NCBI GenBank assembly: GCA_025355325.1 | Contig: JANXZX010000056.1 | Span: 31,299-95,298, forward strand | DNA from: Geobacteraceae bacterium | Lineage (GTDB): Bacteria; Desulfobacterota; Desulfuromonadia; Geobacterales; Pseudopelobacteraceae | Direction: 5' to 3' | DNA length: 64,000 nucleotides | In this document: piece by piece, positions 35,201 to 50,200 of the stretch | How the letters are laid out: the number at the start of each line of letters is the position of its first letter | Position numbering within the stretch: position 1 is the stretch's first letter | The notes under the pieces: model-generated | Databases searched by the model: none | Told to the model about the DNA's origin: nothing | The model's input: the letters and a program-made list of their open reading frames with translations, nothing else | Program-made: the position numbers and the translations under genes

Positions 35201-38200
35201 TTGTTAACGATAATATCGCCAAAACCGGTGACATTGATGGAGAGAGCGCCGGATCCTGCTACGCCGGCGGTGACAGCAATAATCCGCGCATCGGAGAGGC
35301 TCTTCAGAGAAACGTTTCCTGCGGTCGAATGTACCGTTGAATTGCTGATGTCAGAGGTAATGGTGTTGGTGATGGTGTTGCCGACCAGCACGCCGTTAAT
35401 TGCCGCACCGCCGGAACCGGCCACGCTGACCGTCAAAGAGAGGATATTGCCGTTGAGGCTAATGGGTGAATCCGTAAGGGATCCGGATAATTTATCTTTC
35501 GTTGTTTTGCCGCCTGAATCAGGATTGTCGTCGGGAGCCAGGGCATCGAACAGAGGGATTATGCTCGGCGCAACATCCTGGGCTGACAGGCTGATATTGC
35601 CGGCTGCGGTAACATTCGAAGTGGCGCTGATTGTCGAAGTAACAGTGTTGGCAATGGCGTTGCCTATGGCGGTAAGCTGTAGCGCAAAACCGCCGGAACC
35701 GGATACACCGATGGCCAGAGACCTGATAATTGAGGATGATTCCGCGTCAAGGGTAACGGTGCCGTCGCTGGTCAGCTTCGTGCCGCTGATGCCGGTATTT
35801 GTCTTGTTGACGATAATATTCGCTGCCAGTGCAGCACCTCCACCGCCGCCGCCGGAAGCAGAAACGCCAAAGGCAAGTGCGTCGATGCTGGTGGTGTTCT
35901 CAGCACCAAGCGACACCGAGGAAGCATGAACCAGACGTGTCCCGCTGCCATTATCGGAAATAATTGCCTCGGTTGTGTCGGTGACATCATTACCTACCAG
36001 GACAACGGTTCCTGCTGCTAATGCGTCAGCAGCCACCCCACAAACAAACGAGAGGATGTTGGCGTTTGAGATGGCGGTCTGGGTCAGGGCGCCGCCGGCC
36101 GTTATCGCGGATCCGCTGATGTTGGCCTTGACCGTGTCAATGATCACGTTGGCAGCCATAAGAGCATTGAACGATCCGGAGCCGGAGGCAGCGACACCGA
36201 TGCCAAGCGCCGTGATGTGAGCACCATCGGTGGCGGACAAAGTTATTGCGTCCCCCGCTGTCACCGTCGAGGCGTTTATCGTCGCATTGACATTGTTAAC
36301 AATAACATCGCCAAAACCGGTAACGTTGATGGCAAGAGCACCGGAACCGGCAACACCGACCGTCAGGGCCATGATGCGGGCATCGGACTCGGTCGTCAGG
36401 GAGACCGAACCGGTGGTGGAGTGAACCTCTGAATTGCTGATATCTGTTGTAATCGTGTTGGTGATCGTGTTGCCGACCAGAACGCCATTGATGGCACCGC
36501 CGCCGGATCCGGCCACGCTGACCGTTATGGCCAGGATGTTGCCGTCAAGGGAAATGGGCGATTTGGCCAGGGAATCAGATAGCTTGGCCCTGCTGGTTTT
36601 ACCCTTGATATCCGGATCGTTATTCGGGGCCATGCCGCCCATGGCATCCATGAAGGGGACCATGCTCGGTGCGATATCCGAGGCAGACAGGCTTATGTCA
36701 CCGGCTGCGGTGACATCGGAAGTGGCACTGATTGTGGAGGTTACCGTGTTGGCAATGGAGTTGCCTATTGCCGTCAACTGTAGCGAGAAACCGCCTGAAC
36801 CGGATACACCTATGGCGAGTGACCTGATTATCGCCGAAGATGTGGCATCAAGGGTAAGGGTGCTGTCGCTGGTGAGTTTCGTGCCACTGATGCCGGTATT
36901 CGTCTTGTTGACGATTACATTTGCCGCCAGGGCGGCACCACCGGCGCCGCCGCCGGATGCTGCCACACCGAAGGCGAGGCCGTCGATGCTGCTGGTGTTC
37001 TCGGCATCCATGGAGACTGACGCGGCATGAACCAGACGAGTGCCGTTGCCATCGTCAGAAATCAAGGCTTCGGTTGTGTCTACTATGACGTTGCCAACCA
37101 ACACTACAGTTCCTGCTGCCGTGCTGTCAGCCGCTACGCCGCAGACAAACGAGAGGATGTTGGCATTTGACAGGGCGGTCTGGGTCAAAGCTCCTTCGGC
37201 GGTTATTGTTGAACTGCTGATGTTGGCTCTGACGTTGTCGGTTATCACGTTGGCTGCGGCAATAATGTTAAAAGCACCGCCACCGGAGGCGGCAACGCCG
37301 ATACCAAGAGCGGTTATGTGGGCGCCGTCAGTTGCTGAAAGTGTTACTGCGCCTCCGGCTGTTACGGTGGAAGAGTTTATCGTGGAGCTTACATTGTTCA
37401 CAATCACATCGCCGAAGCAGGTAGCATTTATAGCAGCTACACCGGCACCGGCAACACCTACAGTCAGAGCTATGATACGGGCGTCAGATTCGGTCGTCAG
37501 GGAAACCGAACCAGTGGTGGAGTGAACTGTTGAATTGCTGATATCAGAAGTTATCGTGTTAGTGATTGTATTGCCGACCAGCACAGCGTTGATTGCAGGA
37601 CCACCGGAACCGGCAACGCTGACTGTGATCGCCAGAATGTTACCGTCAAGAGTAATTGGCGATTTTGCCAGAGAGTCAGAAAGTTTGTCCTTGGTTGTCT
37701 TGCCGTCAGCATCCGGATCATTATCAGGTGCCATACCCCCCTTAGCATCCATGAACGGGATCATGCTCGGTGCGATATCCTGTGCCGACAGGCTTACGCT
37801 GTTGGCAGCGGTGACAACAGAATTGCCGCTGATCGTAGAGGTCACCGTATTGGCAATGGAGTTGCCGATCGCCGTCAACTGCAGTGCAAAACCGCCTGAA
37901 CCGGATACACCTATGGCGAGCGACCTGATTATTGCCGAAGATTCGGCAGTAAGAGTAAGAGTGCTGTCAGTAGTCAGTGTTGTTGCGCTGATGTTGGTGC
38001 GAGTCGTGTTGACAATGACGTTTGCGGCAAGAGCAGCGCCTGCGGCGCCGCCGCCGGATGCGGCAACGCCGAAGGCGAGAGCATCGATAGTGGTGATATT
38101 ATTTGCGGTTAAGGTAACTGCGCCACCGGCATGCACCGGCTTAAGTGCCGTCCCGCTATTGGTGATCAAGGCTTCGGTCGTATCGGAGACAACATTGCCT

Positions 38201-41200
38201 GCAAGCACAACACAGACAGATAAGGAACTGTCGGCAGCGACACCGCCGACAAAGGAGAGAATCGACGCCTGCGACAGTGCCGTCAGGTTCATAGCCGCGC
38301 CGCTTGTTACTGTCGAGTCATCAATCTGACTGCGGACTGTGTCCGTAATCACATTAACTGCGGCAATTACGTTCAGGGCTCCGCCGCCTGATGCCGCAAT
38401 GCCGATGCCGATGGCGGTAATGTCTGCCGTGTCGTCAGCGCTCAGAGAGACTATGCTGCCGGCTGTTACCGTCGAACCGCCGGTGATTGTGGAGGTTACC
38501 GTATTTACTATCACGTCACCAAAACCGGTGACATTGATTGCCAGTCCGCCGGAACCGGCAACGCCGACAGTCATTGCCACAATCCGTGCATCGGATAAAC
38601 TCGTAAGCGTTACGTTTCCGGATGTTGCTATAACGGTTGAGTTGTCGATTGATGTCGAGATGTTGTTGATGATCGTATTGCCGACCAGAACCACGTTTAC
38701 AGCCGGACCGCCTGAACCTGCAACGCTGACTGTCAGGGCAAAGATATTCCCTTGAAGGCTGATAGGAGACTTGTCAAGAGCCTCATTCACTTTGGTCGCT
38801 GTTTCGGCGGAAAGAATCCAGTCCGGGATCAAACTCGGGGCAACATCTTCGGCAGAAAGAGTCACATCACCGGTCGCTGTGACAGACGAATCGCCACCGA
38901 TTGTTGAAGCTACCGTGTTGATGATTGCGTTGCCCAGTGCTGTTACCTGTACGGCAAAACCTCCGGAAGCCGAAACTCCGATAACCAGTGAGCGGATTAT
39001 TACTGATGATTCTGAAACCAATGAAATATCTGCGTTGGCGTTCAGCACCGTAGTGCCATCTGATTTCACACCTGACTTGACGGTAGAATTATTGATATCA
39101 GTCTGTGTGGTATTTGCAATTACGTTCGCAGCAAGCCCCACGCCGACAGCACCGGTACCGCCGGATGCCGCCACTCCGATTGCTATTGCATCAATACTTG
39201 AGCTGTTTTCTGCCGCAAGAGTCACGGCACCGCCGGATGTTACATCCGAATCATCCCTTATCTCAGCCTCAGTCGTATTTGTAATCACATTTGCAGCCAG
39301 CCATACCTGCACCGCCGTTGTTCCTGAAGCACCAACACCGCAGACAAAACCAATAATATCGGCATCGGAAAGTGCGTTCAGCTCGACCGCATCAACCCTG
39401 TTCCAAAGCTCGGTATTGGTATACGTCTGCGTTGCCAGATTTGCGGAAGCCAGATCAGCCCCCAGGTATTCATACACGATACCACCGGCTAGAACGCGCT
39501 TACCTTCCTGGAGTGCGACGGTTTCTGATGATAGGTAGTCATGGGCAATATTGCCGGCTGCAGAAACAGTTGAACCGGATATCACGGCATTGACGCTGTT
39601 CACAACGACGTTAGCACCGATAATGGCCGACACGGCGGTACTGCCGGAAGCGGCAATGCTCACCCCGATTGCGCGAATCTGCGCCTGATCTCTGGCAGTC
39701 AGATCCATGAGACCGCCGGATCTTACTATTGAACCTCCGGAAATCTCAGCTTCTGTCGAGTTGGTAATTACATTGCCGAAGCCGGTTGCCTGTACCGCAA
39801 CATTTCCGGAAGCGCCCACACCGACGCTGATCGCAAAGATGCCGGTCTTTGAAAGAGCCGTCAGCTTGACATCGGAGCTGATGTCTTCCATCTGCAGAGT
39901 TGTTGAATTGAAACCGGCAAGCACTGTTGAATCAATGATATCAGCCTTGACGGTGTTGGTTACTACGTTACCCATCATCGCCACGCCGACCGCTGTTTTA
40001 CCGGAACCGGCGACGCTGACCATGATAGCCATGATGTTGCCGGAAGGATCGATAGGTGAGCCGCTCAGGAAGGTATCCAGATCCGCCTGCTCCTCGTCTG
40101 TCAACATCCATGAGGTCGGAATAATGGAAGGCGCAATATCCAGTGCGGTGACTTCGACATCGGCATACGCTTTGACGGTGGAGCCGGTAATGATGGATGT
40201 CACACTATTGCCGACAGCATTGCCGAGTGCCGTGACTGAAACGGCAACATCGCCGGAACCTGAAACACCTATACCGAGTGACCGGATAATCGCGGACGAT
40301 TGAGAAGTGAGGGTGACAGCACCGGCGGATGAAGTTACTTCGGAGCCGCTGATCAGGGTGCTGATCTCATTGGTGATAACATTGGCTGAAGCGGCTGCAC
40401 CGACACCGGTCTTGCCGGCACCGGCAGCACCCAAAGCCAGCGCATCTATAACAGACATGTCTTTTGCCGAAAGGGTGACATCATGATCGGCATTTATGAT
40501 GGAGCCGTTGGTGATGCTTGCATCAATGGTGTTGTTGATGATGTTTACCGAGATTGCAGCGCCGACGGCTACTTTACCGGCACCGGAACCGGCAACAGTC
40601 AGGTTGACAACCTGCGAACTCCCAAAATCGGGCAGGGCAACACTGGATGTTCCGATTGCTATTTTGGAAGGATCCACCGCTGTTGCTGGTGGTGCAATAC
40701 CGGAGATGAGCGATACCGCTCCACCGGATGAAGTCACCGAAGAAGCGTCGATGTTGGCGCGAATAGTATTTTGTTCGTACACCGTAGAAGCGGCTACGCC
40801 GACGGCGTTCTGCGATGAGCCGGCAAATCCGCCTGCAATAACAACTACAGTGGCACTGTCATTTGCCTTGATGCCGATATTGCCTGTGGCATCAAGATCA
40901 GAACCTCCGGTAACCTTCGCTTCAGCCGTGCTCATCAGCACGTTGGCAGATATCGAACCGCCCAGGGCAAACTTCTCCCCTCCAGCACCGCCAAGCGTGA
41001 CACTTACAACAACTTCCTGGGAGAGCGCATTGATATCAATGGTAGATTGCGAATTTATGATGGCCGTATGTGCTGTTGCCGTTACGTTGTTGAATACCAG
41101 ATTTACACCGATAGCTGCACCGACGGCGGAACTTCCGGCAGATGCGGCGATTGCTACACCGCCACCCAGTGCCACGCTGATCTCAAGATCTTCAGCGGTC

Positions 41201-44200
41201 AGGGCAACGGCGCCGGCCAGGATAGTGCTGTCAGATATATGAGCGTCAATAGTATTGATGAACAGGTTCATCGCAACCGAACCGGCAATAGCTGTTTTTT
41301 TCGATCCGGCGCCGGCAGCCGCCAGGGTGACGATTGTTCCGGACTCGGCAGCCGTTCCGGTAAAGGAACCGGTGGTATGCAGGATCGAGGTTTCGACTGC
41401 GGCCGTCAGAGTATTGGCGACCACAGTTGCGGCGAAGGCAGCGCCAATACCGGCGTCTTTACCGAAACCGAAGGCCCCGGCAAATGAGTAAATGGAGGTG
41501 GTGTCAATGGCGGACAGCGTGATGTTTCCGGTAGAATCCGTAGTGGTTGTTGTCCCGACAATCTTTGCGTCAACGGTGTTTTTGACGATATTGACCGTGA
41601 CGGTGCCGGCACCGCCGGTCCCTTTCTGGGCACCTGTGGCGACACCTGCCGAAGCGGTCACCGCCACGATGAGATTATCACTGGTGGCAAGGACATCCAG
41701 CTTGCCGGTATGTTTGAAGTTGGGCAGCGCAGAGATTTGGGAACGGATGATATTTCCGGTATAGGAGAAGCCGATTGCAGCGCCGAAACCGGATTTGCCG
41801 CCAAATGCCGCGGAACCTGCAACTGCGATGAGGTTCGAGTCATCCAGGGCAATAAGTTCAGTGTCACCGTTTACGATGACCGCTCCCGCTATGTTGCGCA
41901 GACCGGTTTCAACGGTATAGGTGGAAACATTCACTCCGACGGAACCGGCTACCGCAGTCCCCCCCTTGTCGCCGCCTCGTGAAACTGCCGCAGCAAGGCC
42001 GGCCGCCAGTGAGACATCCCAGCCGGTTCGTGTCGCATCTATGGCAAGTCCTGCCACATTGAGGCTGGTGGCCCCATCGATAAAGGCATCGGTGGTGCCG
42101 CTCAGAACATTAATGCCAAATGCGCCCGCCACTCCGGTCGAAGAGCCGCCGCCGCTGCCGCTGGCGATTGCCATGGCGCCGGTCACGGAGATGATGTCGC
42201 TATCGTTCAGCGCTGAGACGGAGAAGATGCCGGTATTGTCTATCAGTGTGCCGTCAAAATGCTCGGTCATGCCGGTAATTGTTATGGCGCCGCTATTCAG
42301 GATATAGGCGCGGGCGTCGTCATCGATGACGTTCACGCCGACTGAACCCGCAAATGCGGCTGCCGACTTGCTCTTTGGATTCCCCGGGGTTTGCTTGGTT
42401 ACCGTATTCGTTACATCAGCAACCTTCTGACCCTTCGACAGTTTCGTCGTATTGGTTTGAAGATCCTTGAGAAGATCGCCCCACTTTCCTTGCCAGTCGC
42501 CCAACGCCTTATTGCTCTTGCTTGAACCATCGCTTCCCTGTGTTCCTCCGGTGCCCCTGAATGGCTTCGGCTTGGTTTCCTGGGCCGGTTCATTTTCCTT
42601 GGAGGCAATGGCGACACTGCCGGCAACGGCAAAATTGCCGATAAAACCATTGTTGTCGGCAGTTACGCGGATGGTGCCGTGTGACGTTATGGAACCTTTT
42701 GAACCGGATGACGAGTCACTGGCGAGGTCACCGATCACCGCCTGGGTATCACGCGTAATGACATTCACACCCGCCGAAGCGCCGACTCCCGTTTTCCCTG
42801 ACCCGGTAATTCCGCCGGCGGCAGAGACAATAAGGACATGGTCTGTGGCTTCCACCCTGATCGAACCGTTCCTGGACGGATCCGTGGCCGGATCGAGCGG
42901 ATCTTCGGCAAGCGCCGATCCGACGGTGAGAACCGCGCCATTGGCAATCTGGGCAAGGGTATGGTTTGTAATGATATTGACAAAGGCAGCGCCGTTCACC
43001 GCTATGTTATCCGACTGGCCTCCGGAAGCGCCTACCGAAAAGTCCAGAATGTCAGTCGCCGCATCGACGTTCAGACTGTCAGCGTACAGCGTAACCCCGT
43101 CGTCGATCTTTGCCGTGTTTGTGTCATTATACATGAACAGGCCAAAGGTTACGCCAACCGCTCCTTTTTTGCCGTTGACCGGGAGAAGCTTGTCAAGGGT
43201 GTTCTCCTTCAGAATATCCTTCCATTTTTCCCCTTTGGAGTTAATCAGTTTTTTGCCCGCCCCGAAAATATTCGGTACTGAAAAATCCGGCAATGATATG
43301 TTGCCGACAAAATGCACCGACTGATTATGGTTTGTAGACAGTACCGCGACATTTTGATCGCCGGTGTGAGCAATATTCTGGTTTATTTTGGCGTCATTCG
43401 CGATATATGCCTGGGATGAACTGGTAAGATTCATTACCGTGATGGCGCCGGCAAGGGCAAGCTTGTCGCCGGATGCGGTTGCCGATGTCCAATCATTGGC
43501 AAACCAGTTGGCAATTCCCAGGTCACCGTTCAGATAGGTGGAAAGATTTCTCCAGCTCGCGTCAATCTTCCTGAGCCACTGGTTATGGGATTCCCAGAGC
43601 GACGTATCGGTAAAATCTTCGGTCAACAGGTTGATATTGCGATTCAATGCCGAGCCGACATATTCGTACCACGTCCCGACATCTCCTCCGCCGGTGTGAT
43701 TTGCACGCACTTCGACGATATCGCCGTTGGTCACGCTGACGTGCGGATCCGCTTCCTCGGTGGTGTAGGTGGGCTTCTCCATCCATGGCTGCGCAATATT
43801 GATGTAACCGGTCATCGCCCAGTCGTTGAGCGCCTCTGACTGTACCGAGAGCGCGCCGCCGGCATCTATGACTGCCCCGGTGTTGATGAACGCCTGAGCG
43901 TTGTTTTCGTAGAGACCGATTGTAACCGCCAATGATCCGGAAAATTTGTTTTCCGCTGGAGGGGGTGTCTTCGACTCCGAATCTTCAGGTCTGGTTGCTG
44001 TTGACGAACTGGCTCCGACGTAGGGGGAACTGGTGACCGAACCGTACACTGTTATCGCATCACCAGCCTTGACAATTATGTTGCTTCCATTGTTATCAGC
44101 TTTGCCGTCACCGATCCGTGCCGTCGCGAAATTATTGTCCAGCGCAAAGGCAACTGAGCCGGCAACATCGTATGACGGCTCCGGCGAGGCGGGTTTTTCA

Positions 44201-47200
44201 GGGGTGGAATTGTTGGTGGTCGCCTCTTTTTTCCATATCTTGCCGACTACGGACTTAATTCCTTTCCACAGGACACCGCCGATTGCCCCCGGGGCATCAT
44301 CCAGAAGGTCGCCCTTCGAATCGGAGCCTGTGCCTGCAGAAGCAGACGTACCGATGCTTGTGGAGGGGATAACCATCCCCTTGGTGATATTGACCGAACT
44401 CTGCGACATGACGGCGTTGACCTGAATTTCACCATCAACTTCCGCATTGCCGTCAAGGAATGCATTGGTATGGCCATTTTCGACGTCTATGGCGATTGCA
44501 ATCCCGACTGAACCGTCTTCTCCGGCGGTGGATCGTGCCATAATCCGGGTAGCGTCCGAGGTCTCGGCATTTACGTAGAGATTTCCGTGGATCCTGAGTA
44601 CGGCGTCATTGGTTACCGTGACATCTGACTCGGAAGAGATCACGCCGATCGCCAGCGTGCCGGCGATACCCTTTTTGCCGGACATGTCGGAGACTACATC
44701 AAGTGTCTGGTCAGTCGAGGAACGGAATGTGGCATCTCCGCTCGTCGTGATATTTCCCGCAAAGCTCACAGTGGAGCTGGTTATGGCAATGCCAATGGCC
44801 GGGCCATAGGAAGACGACTGTTTTACTTTTACCGTGCTGCTTGCATCAGCTACAAAATTTGCCGCATGAATCGTTGCCCCGGCCTGGATATCAATTGCGG
44901 CATCCGATTTAGAAACCGAAGCACCGGTAATTTTCTGGGTAAGATTTTCGAACATGCCGACGAGAAGATTTACCGAAAAATCGGCAAACGGGTCATCCAG
45001 CTGGAAGAGCTTGGTCGTATCGGACGTGGCCTGTATGGTGACATCACGACCGGTTATTTCGGCATTGGTGCCAATGGTTACATCGACATCGGACAAATCG
45101 ATTTTGAACATGGGGGTCCACATGGCGATATCGTCAACCGCCAGCAACGATATATTGCCGGAATCAGAACCATCTGCGGCACTTCCCACGGCAAGCAGTT
45201 TTGCCCCGGAATCAATATTGATGTGATAACCGTTAAAGGTGATGCTGCCGGCAGCCCCGCTGGCATAACTTGTTGAAATGGTGTTTTTGACTTCTATGTT
45301 ATCTGCCGTGATGGTCAGAGCGTGCCCGGTCAAGGTCAGATCTCCGGTTATGACAACAGTGTCGGCGCCTTCGACCTTGTCGAGCTTGCCGCCATTGATC
45401 GTAAGATCAGCGTTGAAAATTCCGATATTGGTAAGATGCACATACTCGGTTGTCGCCGGTGCGTTGTAGCCGGTATTGATGGTGAGGGATTTGAGCGGGT
45501 CCCGTATAATTATCGTATTAGTGCCGATATCGGTGTTGTCCACGATTTGGATGTGGGTAGAATCCGTGCGGGTGACCTCCACCCTGTTGGCTATCGAGAC
45601 CCTGGCGTCAAAGACGTAGTCATCGACAGCACCGGTCCCGGTGACAACTTCATTGTTGGTGCCGTAGGTCAGCCTGGTGAAATTGGTGGCGCCCAGGGCA
45701 AGTGTATCGCTGCCGAGCCCTCCATTCAGGGTCAAGGCAGGGGTGAATGTGCCGATGCTCGAATCAATGGTGATGGTGTCATCACCGGTCCCGCCATTAA
45801 TTGTCAGCGAATCAAGAACGCCTGCTGTAGCGGCGCCGGTCATCGTAATATCGGAGAAGGCAGTGCCGCTGACGATGTAATCGGAGCCGGCCTGTTTAAG
45901 GGTGACTGAATCCGGGCCGCTGGTCGCATCGACAATGATGTTCTTACCGCTTTCCACATTGCTGAAATTCACAAGCCTGCCATTAATCGTTACGCTGTTG
46001 GCCCCGAAGGATATGCTTTGAGCCCGCGCAGCCGGCACGGTTGGAATCACGCTCATGGCAGCGCCGTCAATCCTGGTAATCACTACCGCATTGCCGTCTA
46101 CACTGGCAACATAACCGGCGGTGCCGGTTATTTGTGCTGCCAGGTCGGCAGTGACCTGGGCCAGTGATTCATTGCCTGAAACGGTATGGATGAAGGGTAC
46201 GGTATCAACCTCCAGCTTCCAGACATCACCGTTGAGCGGCGCCCCGTCCAGGCGTGCCACAACGGTTTTTGCAGTGGTTGTATCGATAGTGGTCGTGGCT
46301 GAGGCCACGAATTCCGCTGCGACAGCCAGTCCGCTGTTATTGGGGCTGTCGCTGTTTGTGATGATCAGGATATTTTCGGAAAGGGTGGCGCCGTAATCCG
46401 CCGAGGCCTCGATTTGTGCCGTGAGGTCTGCCAGCACAATGGCGAGAGTATCGCCAGTAACGACAGTATGGACGAAGTCGGATGAGTGGGGAGTATCGAT
46501 TTCCAATACAGGGGTATGCTCATTATAGCTGACGTTGATGGTCCACTTTTCGCCGACAACGGGTGTACCGCTGAAAACGGTATCTATTTCATTGACGGCC
46601 ACCGTCAGCGCATCCGCCTGCGCGGCAGCGGACAGGGAAGTAGAGACGGCAAGAGCACCATCTGCGAGCTTGACAATTGCTATGCTGTCCCCGGAAACGG
46701 ATGCCGCGTACCCTGGCACGCTGCCTATCTGGCTGCTGAGATCGCCCAGCACCTGTGCAAGGGTCTCTTTGTCAAGAACCGTATGGGTATAATCGATGTC
46801 ATCGACCGTCACGGTCCATGATTCGCCTTCGGCGGGAGCAACAGCGGCAGTGAAAGTTACGACTGCCGTTTTGGCGGATGTGGTGTCGATTGCCGCTGCC
46901 GGACCGGCCTTGACATCGTAGCTGATAATGTCTGTGCCTGCCGCGCCGTTGATATTCAGCGTTGCTGCTGTCGCAAACTGGCCGACATAGATAGTATCGT
47001 CGCCGGTACTGGCATTTACCGTGAGGGTAGCTGTGGGATCGACAAAACTGAACGCGCCGAACATGCCGGTAGTGCTGGCAATGTTCATCGTACCGGTATC
47101 ATCCCTGGTCAGGCTGATGCCGGCATCAAAAGCAGGGGGAGCCTCAACCGTCGCAGAACGTCCAAACGGAACGCTCGTCGTGACCACCAATGCGCCGGCA

Positions 47201-50200
47201 GCCAGCTTGGTGATGGCAATGCCGTTATCCTGGACATTGGCAATATATCCTGCCGCTCTGATATCGTCGGCCAGGGCATTGGCGATATCAACGAGATCCT
47301 CGCCAAACGAGACAATATGGGTATATGCAATGCTGTCAACCGTGATGGTCCATGCAGCCTTGGCCATGATCGAAGTCTGCAGCAGCGTGCATGCAGCAGG
47401 GGCAGCCAACTCGGTTACGGTGAAGCCGTCACCGGGGACCTTGCGATAGATCGTGATATCTTTTCCGTTGGCAATGGCACCGAAAAGGCTTCCGGTCTTT
47501 GTGGTAATGGCATTTGCCAACCCGGTAGCAATCTTGCTCAGGGTGGTGTCCGTTGCAAGAACTGTGTAGTTGTAGGCCGTGCCGTCGATCTTGAGACTCC
47601 AGACCGTCCCTGCTGCAGGCAGGGTGCCGCCTAATGTCAGCGTAGTCTGCTGTTCCGTAGATGCTGCGGACCCGCTCAGGGCAACGTAAGCGGTCTTGTC
47701 CGCTGCATAATTGAAAGTCCGGCTGGCTGACGTTGACAGATCGACAACTGATTCGATGCCGGTGTAATTCAACATGTCCGTATCACGGGTTATGGTTCCG
47801 GAATTTCGATCAGAAACGGTATACGTGACCTGGCCGAAACTGCCGTTATCCACCTGAATAACATCGGTGCCCGTAGCCAGACCATAGGGGTTTCCGGACA
47901 ACGTGCCGGTGATGCCGCCCGTTGATTTGACAATGAACAGATCGCTATAGTCGGTCGCACCCACCAGGTTCTCGATTGCCGAAAAGCTGAAGGGATCGGC
48001 GCTTGCCGTACTGGTCAACGTGCCGGTATTCACAGCGGTGATGGTCCAGGTATTGTCACCCTGGGGACCGGTAAGCGTATCACCTGCAACGGAGCTGCCG
48101 ACAACCCCCTGGATCGCGTTGATCCCTTTAACTCCAGATGCCAGCCCAACGCCGGGCTCGCCGTCACTGTTGAGCACATCCATGGAGGTAAGGTCTACGG
48201 AAATTGCTGTTGTATAAGCCGAATAGTCGAGAATATTGTTACCGGCACTGCCGCCGACGATGTACCCCTCCAAAAATCCGTTGTTATCGAAGACAAACCT
48301 GTTGGTCCCCTGGCCGCCTATGATGTTTTCAATGCCATTGGACTGGTTAAGGGTGTCGATCCCGTCAGTAACTGAAATTGAGCCGTCATCATGGATGGTA
48401 AAGGTAAGGTTTGCCGTGACTGCCGAGAAATCAAGGGTATCAAAGTCGATCAGGCCTGCTGTGGTAATGGTATAGCTACCCCAGCCATCCTTGAAGATAA
48501 AGGTGTCGTCGCCGCTGCCTCCGACGATATTTTCGATGCTGCCGATGCCGCTCGTCACCCCACCGCTGTCGATTGCCGCAGCGATGCTGACCGTGTTCAC
48601 CCCTTCGGTGACCGCGAGGGAATGGCCGGCGTTCAGGGTAAAGGTCACGGCATTGGTAACTGCCGAGAAGTCCAGGGTATCCTGGTCAGTGGTGGTGGCA
48701 TCGATAACCACATCGGTGCCCCAGCTGTTGTGAAAGGAAAACGTGTCATTATTGGCCGTCCCCTGCAGGGCATCTGCCCCGGTTCCGCCAACTACCCGTT
48801 CGATATTGGCGAACGTGTTTACTCCGGGTGCTGTCCCGGTTTCGAGATTTATTGAAAGGGGGGCGGTATAGGCGGTGTAATCAAAGGAATCAAATCCGCC
48901 GAGGGCGTTTTCGGTGATGGTGTCCATAGCGGCGCCACCGGTGAATACGTACGTGTCATCCCCCAGGCCGCCGACCAGGGCGTCACTTCCATCACCGCCG
49001 GTGATAATGTCGTTTCCGGCATTTCCGGTAATGCTGTTTACAGCGGCATTACCGGTCAGGATGTCGTCGCCTGCCCCGCCGATAATGTTGTGGATATTGC
49101 TGATGCCGGTGGTCCCGGTCGCAGTCCCCGCTCCAAGGTCCACCTCAACGGCAGAGGTATAGGCTGAGTAGTCAAGGGTGTTTGTTTCGCCAACGCCGCC
49201 ATCGATGAAGCCGACGAAATCGGCGCCGTCTTCAAACACAAAATTATTGTTCCCCGAACCGCCGATAATCCTTTCAATGACATCAGCGTTTTCAATGATT
49301 GAGACGCCATCCGTCACGGAAACCGTGCAGTCCCCATGGATGGTGAATGTCAGGGCACTGGTTACCGTCGATAAATCCAGGATATCACTACCCCAGGTGC
49401 CGTAATCGACAATGGTATCAGTTTGCCAGCCATTGCCCAGTTTGAAGGTGTCGGCGCCATCCCCTCCATCAAAAGATTCACTATTGCTGCTACCGATAAA
49501 GAGGTCGCTGCTTGAGCCGCCGATAACCGAACTGATGCTGTTGAATGATGTGGTAACGATGCTGGCGATAAGGGCCGACCCATGAATGGTGCCGGGTGTT
49601 GCCGTACCTGCAACCCCGGCGATGCCCAGGTCCGTTGCCGCTGTGAAACCGTTCAGGTCTGTCACCGAAAGCTTACCGGCGCCTCCCCAGGTGTCGCTGA
49701 TGATCAGACCATTGCCCGCAGGGTTTATTGTGACGGCAAGATGGCTGTCTGCCGCATGGATCGCTGCAAATACATCTGCCAGAGTGACGGCTGCGCCGAT
49801 ATTGACGTTAACCGATGACCCGTTGGTCATGGTGATGCGCATATCGTCAACGACCGGGGTACCGGTCAGTGTGTTGCCGACCCCTTCCCCGGCGATGCCC
49901 AGATCCGTCGCCGTGGTGGAGCCGTTCAGGTTCGCGGCGGCGATTTTCCCTGTCCCGCCCGCGGAATCGGAGAGAACAAGGGCATTTCCGTCACTGGTCA
50001 CGTTAGCGTACAGGCTGGTATGGGCATTGCTGATGGTATCAATGAGATCCTGCACCGTAACCGCAGCGCTGATGTCGATATCGACTACCGTGCCGTCGGT
50101 CAGGGTGACGCGCAGATCGCTGCCGGAAACCTTGCTGACGCCGGCGCCGTTGTTCAATGAGGCAAGGGTTGTATCAGCCTTCAGCCAGGCGGTATTGACG

